A stretch of DNA of 64,000 nt. It comes from Serratia silvae (GTDB lineage: Bacteria; Pseudomonadota; Gammaproteobacteria; Enterobacterales; Enterobacteriaceae). Position numbers and translations under genes: made by a program. The notes below the pieces were generated by a model. That model had not been told where the DNA came from. It made no database searches and worked only from the letters and a program-made list of their open reading frames with translations. This document shows, in pieces, positions 46,417 through 55,472 of the stretch (position 1 is its first letter; each line of letters begins with the position of its first letter). The stretch is from contig NZ_JAGQDC010000002.1 of the NCBI RefSeq assembly GCF_023282985.1, positions 1 to 64,000 of the forward strand, in the 5' to 3' direction.

Positions 46417-47858
46417 TGAAAATGCGTTTTAGCCTGACGCTGTTAGCCGCCTTATTGGGCGGTGCTATGGGCGGTTACTGGTTTGCCGGGGAAAGAACCG
46501 CGACGCAACCCGCTAACGGCGGCGCTGAACGGCAGGTGCTGTATTGGTACGATCCGATGGTGCCAGGCCAGCGTTTTGATAAGCCGGGCAAATCGCCGTT
46601 TATGGATATGGAACTGGTGCCACGCTATGCCGATGAGCAACAGGATGACGGTGGTGTCACTATCAGCGCCCGCCAGCAGCAGAATCTGGGCGTCCGTACA
46701 GCGGCTGCACAACTGCGTGAATTGAATTTGCAGCTTGATGCCTATGGCAGCGTTGCCACCGATGAGCGCGGCGTGCAGGTGATTGCCGCACGGGCCAACG
46801 GTCTGATAGACAAACTCTACGTGCGTGCCAGCCAGCAGCAGGTAAAGAAAGGGCAAGCGCTGGCACAGCTGTGGATCCCGGACTGGAGCGCCGCACAGCA
46901 GGAATACTTGGCGATCCGCAAGCTGGGCGATAGCGCACTGACCTCTGCTGCCCGCCAGCGTCTGGCATTGCAGTTCATGCCTGAAGACATCATTCACCTG
47001 GTTGAACGCAGTGGCCAACCCCAGGCCCGCATTACCATTACCGCACCGGAGAGTGGGTTTATCAACAAGCTGGATGCGCGGGAAGGGATGCAGGTTACTG
47101 CGACGCAGGGCCTGTTCGAGCTGGCCAGTCTCGATCCGGTGTGGATGGTGATTGATTACCCGCAGGCGCAGGCCGGGCTGTTACAGGTTGGCGATGCGGT
47201 GGCAGCCAGCTCCGCCAGTTGGCCGGGTGAACGCTTTACTGGTGAGGTCAGCGAGCTACTGCCTAACGTCGATCCGCTTACCCGCACCTTTAAAGCGCGT
47301 ATCGTGCTGAAAAACCCGCAGCAGCGCCTGAAGCCGGGCATGTATTTGCAGGTGCAACTGGCGCAAAACGCCGGGGCCAAGCCAGTGCTGGCTATCCCGC
47401 AGGAGGCCCTGATCGGCAGTGGTGATCGCAACCGGGTGCTGGTGGCGGAAGGGAACGGCCACTTTGCTCCGGTTGACGTGGTCGCTGGTCTGGCACAGGA
47501 CGGCTGGGTAGAAATCAAACAGGGTCTGCAAGCTGGGCAACAGGTGGTGACTTCAGGCCAGTTCCTGATTGATTCCGAAGCCAGCATGCGCAGCGCCTTG
47601 CCACAGATGGCCGCACAAGAGGGGGTAAAACAGTATCAGACGCAGGGCGTGGTAGAGGCGGTGGATAATGATACCGTCACGCTGTCGCACGACCCGGTCG
47701 CGGAGCTGCAATGGCCCGCGATGACCATGGATTTCACCCTGCCAGCGGGCGGCTTACCCGCCGGGATTGGCATCGGCAGCAAGGTGATGTTCCACTTTAG
47801 CGTGGATGAAAACGGTTCGCACATCAGCCAGATCATGCCGCAAGGAGGCCACCAATGA
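46416..47858 (+). CDS. cusB: CusB-type periplasmic adaptor with fused CusF domain
   Basis: 480 residues. A membrane anchor or signal ([19 protein letters not shown]) is followed by a heavy-metal-binding domain ([27 protein letters not shown]), the barrel-sandwich, alpha-hairpin and beta-barrel parts ([33 protein letters not shown]). The last about 75 residues are an extra CusF-like domain ([30 protein letters not shown]) with its own Trp/Met copper site. The operon therefore carries both a free and a fused CusF. Start ATG 46416 overlaps the cusC stop (TAATG). cusA starts before its end. Confidence 0.92.
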   Translation: MKMRFSLTLLAALLGGAMGGYWFAGERTATQPANGGAERQVLYWYDPMVPGQRFDKPGKSPFMDMELVPRYADEQQDDGGVTISARQQQNLGVRTAAAQLRELNLQLDAYGSVATDERGVQVIAARANGLIDKLYVRASQQQVKKGQALAQLWIPDWSAAQQEYLAIRKLGDSALTSAARQRLALQFMPEDIIHLVERSGQPQARITITAPESGFINKLDAREGMQVTATQGLFELASLDPVWMVIDYPQAQAGLLQVGDAVAASSASWPGERFTGEVSELLPNVDPLTRTFKARIVLKNPQQRLKPGMYLQVQLAQNAGAKPVLAIPQEALIGSGDRNRVLVAEGNGHFAPVDVVAGLAQDGWVEIKQGLQAGQQVVTSGQFLIDSEASMRSALPQMAAQEGVKQYQTQGVVEAVDNDTVTLSHDPVAELQWPAMTMDFTLPAGGLPAGIGIGSKVMFHFSVDENGSHISQIMPQGGHQ

Positions 47859-50800
47859 TCGCCTCTGTGATCCGCTGGTCGATACGTAACCGTCTGTTGG
47901 TGTTACTGGCTTCGGTATTGCTGGCCGGGTGGGGGATCTGGGCGTTGCAGAAGGCACCGCTGGATGCATTGCCCGATCTCTCTGACGTGCAGGTGATCGT
48001 CCGGGCGACCTATCCGGGCAAAGCGCCGCAGGTGATCGAAGATCAGGTGACCTATCCGCTGACCACCACCATGCTGACGGTGCCCGGAGCCAGCACGGTG
48101 CGGGGTTTCTCCATGTTCGGCGATGCCTACGTCTACATTCTGTTTGAAGACGGTACCGATCCTTACTGGGCGCGTTCGCGGGTGTTGGAATCGCTCAGTC
48201 AGGTGCAGTCCTCTCTACCGCCGCAGGTCAAAGTGGCGCTAGGGCCGGATGCTACCGGCGTTGGCTGGGTTTATGAATATGCACTGGTCGATCGCACTGG
48301 CAAACACAGCCTGGCGGATCTGCGCGCATTGCAGGACTGGACGCTCAAGTTCGAGCTGAAAACCGTGCCTAACGTCGCCGAAGTGGCCAGCGTTGGCGGC
48401 ATGGTGCGCCAATATCAGGTGGTATTAAACCCGCAAAGTATGCGGGCGCTGAATATTACCCATCAGCAGGTGGTGAGCGCCATTCAGGATGCCAACCAGG
48501 AAGGCGGCGGCTCGCTACTGGAGATGGGGGAGGCGGAGTATATGGTGCGCACCTCCGGCTACCTGAAAAAACTCGCCGACTTTAATAACGTGGTGATCAC
48601 CGTGCGTGAAGGGGTGCCAATCCTGTTGTCACAGGTGGCAGAACTGCGTGAAGGGCCGGAAATCCGCCGTGGTGTGGCGGAGCTAGATGGCGAAGGTGAG
48701 GTGGCGGGCGGCATTGTGGTGATGCGCTACGGTAAGAATGCGCTGGAAACCATTAATGCGCTGAAGGTTAAGCTGCAACAGCTCCAGCATACCCTGCCGC
48801 CGGGTGTAGAGATCGTGCCAGTTTACGACCGATCGCAACTGATCGAGCACGCGATCGATACGCTGTCATTCAAGCTGTTGGAAGAGTTCCTGGTGGTCGC
48901 GGTGGTGTGCGCCTTGTTCCTGTCCCACTTCCGCTCGGCGCTGGTGGCGATGGTGACTCTGCCGCTGGGGATACTGGGCGCCTTTGTGGTGATGCATTAC
49001 CAGGGCGTTAACGCCAACATCATGTCGTTGGGGGGGATAGCCATTGCCATCGGCGCGATGGTGGATGCGGCGATTGTGATGATCGAAAACATGCACAAGG
49101 TGCTGGAACAGTGGCGGCAACGCCATCCCGGCCAGCAGCCCACGTCAAAAGATTATTGGCAGATCTCTGAGCAGGCGGCGGTGGAGGTTGGCCCGGCGCT
49201 GTTCTGTAGTCTGTTGATCATCACTCTGTCGTTTATCCCGGTGTTTTCGCTACAGGCGCAGGAAGGACGGATGTTTGCACCATTGGCGTTCACCAAAACC
49301 TATGCGATGGCGGTATCCGCCGGGTTGGGCATCACGCTGGTGCCGGTGCTGATGGGCTATTTTATTCGGGGCCGCATTCCGGACGAACATGCTAATCCGA
49401 TCAATCGCGCCTTGATCCGTATGTATCAGCCGTTGCTGGCAGCGGTGCTGGCACTGCCTAAAACCACCCTGGGGATTTCCGCTCTGCTACTGGTGCTGAC
49501 CTTATTCCCACTCAGCCGCCTGGGCAGCGAGTTTATGCCTCCGCTGGACGAAGGGGATCTGCTGTATATGCCTTCGACGCTGCCGGGGATCTCGGCCCGC
49601 GAGGCGGCACGTCTGTTGCAGCTGACCGACAGGTTGATCAAAACCGTGCCGGAAGTGGATACGGTATTTGGCAAGGCCGGGCGAGCGGAAACGGCAACCG
49701 ATCCGGCTCCGCTAACCATGTTGGAAACCACCATTCGCTTTAAGCCCCGCGACCAGTGGCGACCCGGCATGACGATGGACAAGCTGGTGGCCGAACTGGA
49801 CAGCGTAGTCAAGGTACCCGGCATTGCCAACGTCTGGGTGCCGCCGATCCGTAACCGTCTGGATATGTTGGCGACCGGCATCAAAAGCCCGGTGGGTATC
49901 AAGGTCAACGGCAGCAATATTGCCGATATTGAGCAGGCGGCCAGCCAGATTGAGCAGGTAGTGAAGCAGGTTCCAGGTGTGACTTCCGCGCTGGCGGAGC
50001 GCCTGGCTGGAGGGCGCTATGTGGATATTGATATCGATCGCCAGCGTGCGGCGCGTTACGGCGTTTCGGTGAAAGAGCTGCAATCGGTGGTCGCTACGCT
50101 GGTGGGTGGGGAAAACGTCGCTGAAACCATTGAAGGGCGCGCACGTTATCCGATCAACGTCCGTTATCCAAGGGAGATCCGTGATTCGCTGCAAAAGCTG
50201 CGTGAATTGCCGGTGGTGACGGCGACCGGTGGGCAGGTACCGTTGGCAGAACTGGCGGATATTCGCATCACCGAAGGGCCACCGATGCTGAAAAGCGAGA
50301 ACGCCCGGCTTTCCGATTGGATCTATGTTGATCTGCGCGGGCGCGATTTGAAATCGGCAGTGGAGGAGATGCAACAGGTGGTGGCACAGCAGGTGAAGCT
50401 ACCTGCCGGGGTTTCCCTCAGTTGGTCTGGGCAGTTTGAGTATCTGGAACGCGCCAGCGCCCAGTTGAAGATTGTGCTGCCAGTGACGCTGGCGATCATT
50501 TTCGTGCTGCTGTTTGTCACCTTCAACAGCGTGAGTGATGCGCTGCTGATCATGGCGACGCTGCCGTTTGCGCTGATAGGCGGGGTCTGGTTGCTGTATC
50601 TGCTCGATTACAACCTGTCGGTAGCCGGGGCGGTGGGCTTTATTGCCCTGGCCGGGGTAGCGGCGGAGTTTGGCGTGATTATGGTGCTGTACCTTAATCA
50701 GGCGCTGGCGAAACATCGTCAACCGGGCCAGCCGTTGAGTCATCAGCAACTGATGGCAGCGATTAGCGAAGGGGCGGTGTTGCGCGTCAGGCCGAAAGTA

Positions 50801-50998
50801 ATGACGGTGGCGACCATTATGGCCGGTTTACTGCCGATTATGTGGGGCGGCGGTGCTGGCTCAGAGGTGATGCAGCGGATTGCTGCACCGATGATTGGCG
50901 GCATGGTGAGTGCACCATTGTTATCGATGCTGGTGATCCCGGCGGTGTATTCGCTGCTGCACCGTAAAGATGAAAAGCCCGGTGAGAAAGTGGAGTAA
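47855..50998 (+). CDS. cusA: CusA-type heavy-metal RND efflux pump
   Basis: 1047 residues, 12 helices with two large periplasmic loops. Heavy-metal-efflux motif [20 protein letters not shown] in helix 4 region, and methionine-rich segments typical of the Cu/Ag class ([22 protein letters not shown]). It uses the proton gradient to expel Cu(I)/Ag(I) through CusC. No cusRS regulator lies within the window. The start overlaps cusB. Confidence 0.94.
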   Translation: MIASVIRWSIRNRLLVLLASVLLAGWGIWALQKAPLDALPDLSDVQVIVRATYPGKAPQVIEDQVTYPLTTTMLTVPGASTVRGFSMFGDAYVYILFEDGTDPYWARSRVLESLSQVQSSLPPQVKVALGPDATGVGWVYEYALVDRTGKHSLADLRALQDWTLKFELKTVPNVAEVASVGGMVRQYQVVLNPQSMRALNITHQQVVSAIQDANQEGGGSLLEMGEAEYMVRTSGYLKKLADFNNVVITVREGVPILLSQVAELREGPEIRRGVAELDGEGEVAGGIVVMRYGKNALETINALKVKLQQLQHTLPPGVEIVPVYDRSQLIEHAIDTLSFKLLEEFLVVAVVCALFLSHFRSALVAMVTLPLGILGAFVVMHYQGVNANIMSLGGIAIAIGAMVDAAIVMIENMHKVLEQWRQRHPGQQPTSKDYWQISEQAAVEVGPALFCSLLIITLSFIPVFSLQAQEGRMFAPLAFTKTYAMAVSAGLGITLVPVLMGYFIRGRIPDEHANPINRALIRMYQPLLAAVLALPKTTLGISALLLVLTLFPLSRLGSEFMPPLDEGDLLYMPSTLPGISAREAARLLQLTDRLIKTVPEVDTVFGKAGRAETATDPAPLTMLETTIRFKPRDQWRPGMTMDKLVAELDSVVKVPGIANVWVPPIRNRLDMLATGIKSPVGIKVNGSNIADIEQAASQIEQVVKQVPGVTSALAERLAGGRYVDIDIDRQRAARYGVSVKELQSVVATLVGGENVAETIEGRARYPINVRYPREIRDSLQKLRELPVVTATGGQVPLAELADIRITEGPPMLKSENARLSDWIYVDLRGRDLKSAVEEMQQVVAQQVKLPAGVSLSWSGQFEYLERASAQLKIVLPVTLAIIFVLLFVTFNSVSDALLIMATLPFALIGGVWLLYLLDYNLSVAGAVGFIALAGVAAEFGVIMVLYLNQALAKHRQPGQPLSHQQLMAAISEGAVLRVRPKVMTVATIMAGLLPIMWGGGAGSEVMQRIAAPMIGGMVSAPLLSMLVIPAVYSLLHRKDEKPGEKVE

Positions 50999-51020
50999 AT
51001 TCAACGGTAACGAGCAGAAA

Positions 51021-51051
51021 CCCCCATCTCTCCCTTTGGGTGAGTTGGGGG
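51021..51051. terminator. Hairpin between cusA and apbE
   Basis: CCCCCATCTC, loop TCCCTTTGGGT, GAGTTGGGGG: nine of ten positions pair. Between convergent genes; no T-run. Confidence 0.6.
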
Positions 51052-51063
51052 GATTACACAGGC

Positions 51064-52095
51064 CTACTGCACTAAAAACGCCTTAAACTGCGGCGTCATC
51101 ACCGCGCTGAAACCGTCATCGGTTTTGCTGATCAGATACACTGCTAGTCCTTTCTCTTCTGCGAGCTTGAGCGCTTTTTCCGTGCCTAACACCATCAAGC
51201 CGGTATCCCAACCGTCGGCTTCCAACGCCGTAGGGGCAATCACCGTGACGGAAACCAGCTTATGGGTGATAGGCCGCCCGGTGACGGGATCGATCACATG
51301 GGAGTAGCGCTGGCCATCCTGCTCGAAATAGTTACGGTAACTCCCCGCAGTGCTGATGCCATAGCCTTGCAAATCCACCAGCGCCTGCACTGCATTTTCC
51401 CGGTCGGTGGGTTTTTGGATTGCCACCCGCCAAGGCTTGTTCTGGCCATTCACGCCGCGTGATGAAACGGCACCACCTACCGATACCAGATAGTTGGTGA
51501 TGCCTTTGCGCGCCATCAACCGGACCAACTGATCCACGCCGTAGCCCTCGCCCAGCGTGGAAAGATCGACATACATCTCCGGCAGATCTTTTTGCAGCCA
51601 TTCACCCCGGCTGTCGCTCAGCAGTTTCAGATGCTGCAAACCAATATGCTGGCGAGCCGCGTCGATCTGCTGCTGGCTGGGGACTTTGACGGCCCGCTTA
51701 TCCGGGCCGAAACCCCACAGGTTAACCAACGGGCCGACGGTGATATCCATCGCACCCCCGGTATCACGGCCAATGCGCTGAGCGGTGAGGATGATATCGG
51801 CCATTCCACGGGGGATGGGCTGCGGCTCGGCAGTGGTGTTCTGGTTGAAGCGGGATAACACCGAATCGGGGCGGTAGGTGGAAATATCGTCGTTGGCCTG
51901 CTCCAGCAGCGCATCGATCTCCTGCTGCAATTGTTGTTTGCTCTCGGTGAGAGTACCGCTGACCTTTACGCTATAGAACGTCCCCATGGTTTTGCCTTCG
52001 ATGTCGATCTGGGGGCGAGTGTTGGCATCGTTACAGGCGGCTAGCAGCATCAGCGCTGCGCTTAGCAGCAGCCCTTTGGCAATGGAATTGGCCAT
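51064..52095 (-). CDS. apbE: ApbE, FAD:protein FMN transferase lipoprotein
   Basis: 343 residues from ATG 52095 (MANSIAKGLLL) with lipobox LAAC. Segments of the ApbE fold: GKTMGTFYSVKV, MDITVGPLVNLWGFGP, DLSTLGEGYGVDQL, HVIDPVTGRPI, and LEADGWDTGLMVLG with the metal-binding Asp/Thr. It attaches FMN to target proteins such as Rnf/Nqr subunits in the periplasm. An upstream ATG at 52137 would take its start codons from an ERIC end, so it was not used. No Rnf or Nqr gene is adjacent. Confidence 0.93.
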   Translation of the reverse strand: MANSIAKGLLLSAALMLLAACNDANTRPQIDIEGKTMGTFYSVKVSGTLTESKQQLQQEIDALLEQANDDISTYRPDSVLSRFNQNTTAEPQPIPRGMADIILTAQRIGRDTGGAMDITVGPLVNLWGFGPDKRAVKVPSQQQIDAARQHIGLQHLKLLSDSRGEWLQKDLPEMYVDLSTLGEGYGVDQLVRLMARKGITNYLVSVGGAVSSRGVNGQNKPWRVAIQKPTDRENAVQALVDLQGYGISTAGSYRNYFEQDGQRYSHVIDPVTGRPITHKLVSVTVIAPTALEADGWDTGLMVLGTEKALKLAEEKGLAVYLISKTDDGFSAVMTPQFKAFLVQ

Positions 52096-52114
52096 AGAAA
52101 ATCCTAAAAGCAGG

Positions 52115-52131
52115 GAAAGACGACGGGTATA
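52115..52131. repeat. Solo ERIC end
   Basis: GAAAGACGACGGGTATA matches the terminal segment of the full-length ERIC copies here; the rest is absent. Lies 20 bases upstream of the apbE start. Confidence 0.6.
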
Positions 52132-52240
52132 AAACAAAATAGGGCAAATGGAAAGGGCAACGTGCTTTTTTACTGGCGTAATTCAAGAGCTTCGGCTAAC
52201 GTCGTTTTCCAGCCTTCGCTTGAAAAATAAGAGTAAATTC

Positions 52241-53356
52241 ATGAATTCAAATGCGGTGACCAGTTTGTTGAGGCCATTTTTGCATGACCGTTTTCTGCAT
52301 GTGTTGCTGCTGATAGGGATGTTGCTGTACGCCTTTGGGCCACAGCCGTTGAGGGCGCTCTCCGGTTTGATCGATTGGCGTACCATTATGACCCTGCTGG
52401 GGCTGATGCTGCTGACTAAAGGCGTCGAGGTCAGCGGCTACTTCGATTTTATTGGCCGCCAGATCGTGAACACTTTGCAAAGTGAACGAACGCTTGCGCT
52501 GTTTCTGGTGTGTGCCGCTGCGGTGCTGTCGTCATTTCTCACCAACGATGTGGCGCTGTTTATCGTTATCCCTTTGACCATCACGCTGAAAAAGCTCTCT
52601 TCACTGCCGATAAGCCGCCTGATCATCTTCCAGGCACTGGCGGTTAATGCCGGATCGTTGCTGACGCCGATTGGCAATCCGCAGAATATTTTGCTGTGGA
52701 GCAAGTCTTCGCTGACCTTTATGGAGTTTATCGGGCGCATGGCACCTTTCGGCATTATCATGATGCTGAGCTTGCTGGTGGTCACCTGGTTCAGTTTCCC
52801 AGCGCGGAAAATTGTTAAGGCGCCGAACACCCAACCTTATCCTTATCAAATACGCCTGTTGCTGGCCAGTGTCGCGCTGTATGTGGCCTTTCTGATCTGC
52901 CTGGAATTGGACGCACCGTTTTATGGCATGTTACTGGTATTTGGCGGTTTTCTACTGCTGGCTCGGCAGGTGCTGCTGCAGATCGACTGGAGCCTGATCT
53001 TCGTATTTCTCGCCATGTTTATCAATATTGGCTTACTGACTCAACTGCCAGCGGTGCAGCCGCTGTTTGATCAGATTGCGTCGCTAGCGAACGGCAGCGT
53101 CTATGTATTGGGGATCGCTTTATCCCAAGTCATCAGCAACGTTCCGGCGACCATTTTGTTGCTGAACTATGTGCCTTCCAGCGCCTTGGTGGCCTATGCG
53201 GTAAATGCCGGGGGATTTGGCCTGGCTATCGGCTCATTGGCGAACCTCATTGCCCTGCGGATGGCGGGAGAACGCCAGATCTGGCTGCGGTTCCATTACT
53301 ATTCGATACCCTTCCTGGCATGGGCTACGCTAGTGGGTTGGCTGTTACTGCGTTAA
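52241..53356 (+). CDS. ybiR: YbiR-type anion transporter, ArsB/CitM-like
   Basis: 371 residues from ATG 52241 (MNSNAVTSLLRPFLHDRF); the frame is open 31 codons further upstream but that part is not conserved. About ten helices, with SLLTPIGNPQNILLWSKSS and AVNAGGFGLAIGSLANLIALRMAG, the paired re-entrant motifs of the ion transporter superfamily, collinear with E. coli YbiR. Substrate unknown, possibly an anion or carboxylate. In E. coli the gene is located elsewhere, so it is an insertion here. Confidence 0.88.
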   Translation: MNSNAVTSLLRPFLHDRFLHVLLLIGMLLYAFGPQPLRALSGLIDWRTIMTLLGLMLLTKGVEVSGYFDFIGRQIVNTLQSERTLALFLVCAAAVLSSFLTNDVALFIVIPLTITLKKLSSLPISRLIIFQALAVNAGSLLTPIGNPQNILLWSKSSLTFMEFIGRMAPFGIIMMLSLLVVTWFSFPARKIVKAPNTQPYPYQIRLLLASVALYVAFLICLELDAPFYGMLLVFGGFLLLARQVLLQIDWSLIFVFLAMFINIGLLTQLPAVQPLFDQIASLANGSVYVLGIALSQVISNVPATILLLNYVPSSALVAYAVNAGGFGLAIGSLANLIALRMAGERQIWLRFHYYSIPFLAWATLVGWLLLR

Positions 53357-53404
53357 TTCGGCTCAAGCACTTTGTCATCAATCCTAATGCATTGGAGTTC
53401 TATT

Positions 53405-53857
53405 ATGAGCGTTTCTTCATTGGTATTGGCCTTTCCTCCGGCAACGGCGGCACAAAGCCTGGATTATCTGGCGGCTAAGCTCAGCTTTTACGCCGACTCG
53501 GCGGACGTGGCGGAAGATTTGCGCAATGGCGTCAGCGAGATTGTGGTGATCGATACCCGTGCCAGCGCGCTCTACTCCGCCGGGCATATTCCTGGAGCGC
53601 TGAGCTTTCCCCATCGCTTAATGGATGAAAGCAGTACCTCATCTCTCGATCGTGACAAGGTCTATGTCACCTACTGCGACGGTATCGGCTGTAACGGTTC
53701 CACCCAGGGGGCATACAAGTTGGCCAAGCTCGGTTTTCGAGTCAAAGAGCTGATTGGCGGGCTGGATTTCTGGCTACGCGATGGCCATCCGGTGGCCATC
53801 GGCGCTGAGCAGGGAACGATGCAGGGGCGAGATAAAGCGCCGGAGTGCGGCTGTTAA
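53405..53857 (+). CDS. Single-domain rhodanese-like sulfurtransferase
   Basis: 150 residues from ATG 53405, preceded by GGAG at 53394. Rhodanese fold with IDTRASALYSAGHIPGALSFPHR and an active-site loop YCDGIGCNGSTQGAYKLAKLGF containing two cysteines. Motif DxR at residue about 46 and GHIPGA are canonical. Function unknown; a role in sulfur or thiol repair would fit the nearby Scs operon. Its 3' end overlaps that of flk by four bases. Confidence 0.85.
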   Translation: MSVSSLVLAFPPATAAQSLDYLAAKLSFYADSADVAEDLRNGVSEIVVIDTRASALYSAGHIPGALSFPHRLMDESSTSSLDRDKVYVTYCDGIGCNGSTQGAYKLAKLGFRVKELIGGLDFWLRDGHPVAIGAEQGTMQGRDKAPECGC

Positions 53858-54873
53858 AACAGCGCCCACAGTACCAATGCTAATACGATAACGCCGACAA
53901 TCAGTGCCAAAGGCCTACTGAAGACCGACTGTAAAGGCTGCGGCAGGGTGGCGATTAGCGGGTTAAGCAATGGCTGTTGGACGTCACTGTGTAATGACGG
54001 AACGTGTCCAGCCTTGTCCAGCCGGCGGGTAAACAGCTGCTGGATCACGTCGTTCAACTGCGCATGGGTCAACGGCGTAGTGAGGTTGCCGTTAAAGCGG
54101 CTCTGGCAATAGTCATTGAGCTGTTGCTGCTCCTGCTGGTCTGCTGGCTGTTTCAATACCGCCAGCAGGTTTTGCAGCGTTGGGGCCGTTTGCGGGCTGA
54201 GCGCCAATTTTACCTGCATAAACTGACTGAGCAGTTGGAAGTGGCGTGCGGGCAACGGATCGTTGATTTTTACCCCGACCAATTCGAACAGCGTCTGCCA
54301 GAGTTTGGCCGTTGTCTCGCCGGTAGCCGCGCTGAGCTTGGTGACTTGCAGCTGCAAGTGCTGATGTTCCGCAGGCAGCAGCGAACGATCGCTGGTGGCC
54401 GTTTGTTGCGGATGAGGGATTGTCAGTTCGCCGGTTTGCAGCAGGTTCAACACTTGCTGGAGCTGCGGGTGGCTCAACTGGCTTAACACCGTATGGCCAA
54501 ACTGCTGGCGGATAAAGTCGCTGACCGCCTGGCGGTTATTGCCTTGAGGCAACAGTTCGGTGAGTTGTTGCAGCAGTTGGCGGCTGGCATGGCTCTGTTG
54601 TGCCACGCCAAGGCGGTTTTGCAGTAGCTGCTCCGCCGGTTGGAAATGACGCGCCAACAGTTCGCTGTGGTTATCCGCCCCTAATTCATGACGCAGCGTG
54701 GCCCAGATCTCAGCGGATTTGGCCGGGCTGAGGGCCATGATTTTGACGATCAGTTTTTCCAACTGGGTGCGTTGGGCCGGGGAGAGTGGTTGATCGTCGG
54801 CAGGTGGGGCTTTGCCGGTGGTCGGAGGGTGATCGGCTGCGCCAGGAGCGCCAGGTCCACTTAATGGTTGCAT
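53854..54873 (-). CDS. flk: Flk, flagellar biosynthesis regulator
   Basis: 339 residues, mainly soluble, with a single C-terminal helix (ALIVGVIVLALVLWALF). Collinear with E. coli Flk: PLSPAQRTQLEKLIVKIM, SHASRQLLQQLTELL, NNRQAVSDFIRQQFG, LPAEHQHLQLQVTKLSAATGE. Flk affects the timing of the flagellar hook-to-filament switch. Separated from fabB by 13.9 kb of accessory genes; in E. coli they are near neighbours. Confidence 0.93.
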   Translation of the reverse strand: MQPLSGPGAPGAADHPPTTGKAPPADDQPLSPAQRTQLEKLIVKIMALSPAKSAEIWATLRHELGADNHSELLARHFQPAEQLLQNRLGVAQQSHASRQLLQQLTELLPQGNNRQAVSDFIRQQFGHTVLSQLSHPQLQQVLNLLQTGELTIPHPQQTATSDRSLLPAEHQHLQLQVTKLSAATGETTAKLWQTLFELVGVKINDPLPARHFQLLSQFMQVKLALSPQTAPTLQNLLAVLKQPADQQEQQQLNDYCQSRFNGNLTTPLTHAQLNDVIQQLFTRRLDKAGHVPSLHSDVQQPLLNPLIATLPQPLQSVFSRPLALIVGVIVLALVLWALF

Positions 54874-55054
54874 ATCACCAGTCCTTCGCAGTGTATAAAG
54901 TCGGCATACCCGGCGAAAAGCACAGGCTTAATTGCCTATGATACCTGTAATTTCGTGCTATCAATACCGCTCGCCAGACATTTCTTTACAGGCCAATCGT
55001 TGCTTATCCTGTTTGCGCCGCTAAGATAGGCGCAGATACGGCATTGAGGGCGTG

Positions 55055-55423
55055 ATGATAAATCGGCAGCGGATTGCAAAATGGTTTTTAACCCTGGCTT
55101 GCCTGGTGGTACTGACGTGCCTTACCCAGCGCATGGCGGGTTTGCATACCCTGCAACTGGCACTTGGCCTGCCCACTGTCAGCGTTAGCCAATCCTCGGC
55201 CAGCGGTGATGAAGAGGCCACCACCACGACTCCCTGTGAGCTGAGTGCCAAATCGTTGTTGGCCTCTCCCCCGGTGATGTTTGAAAACGTGCTGTTTGGC
55301 CTGGGGATGTTGCTGATCCTGCTGGCACCGATTATCGCTCCGCGTCTGCCGTACCCTCCTGTACACGTTATTTCCCCCCCCACCCTTAGGGTGCATCTGC
55401 GATTATGCGTGTTCCGTGAATGA
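55055..55423 (+). CDS. scsA: ScsA, copper-sensitivity suppressor protein
   Basis: 122 residues from ATG 55055 (a GTG at 55052 is an alternative), GAGGG at 55046. Two hydrophobic segments (WFLTLACLVVLTCL; VLFGLGMLLILLAPII) flank a Ser/Thr-rich linker with CELSAKSLLA; the C-terminus is VISPPTLRVHLRLCVFRE. This matches Salmonella ScsA, the first gene of scsABCD, whose role is copper and redox tolerance. Confidence 0.85.
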   Translation: MINRQRIAKWFLTLACLVVLTCLTQRMAGLHTLQLALGLPTVSVSQSSASGDEEATTTTPCELSAKSLLASPPVMFENVLFGLGMLLILLAPIIAPRLPYPPVHVISPPTLRVHLRLCVFRE

Positions 55424-55472
55424 GTTAATCCCTCGTCAAACCGAGTGACTACTTTATTTATGGAGAACAACT

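Noticed and set aside
52096-52137. N-terminal extension of ApbE
   Set aside because: The extra codons come partly from an ERIC end and precede a normal lipoprotein signal peptide.
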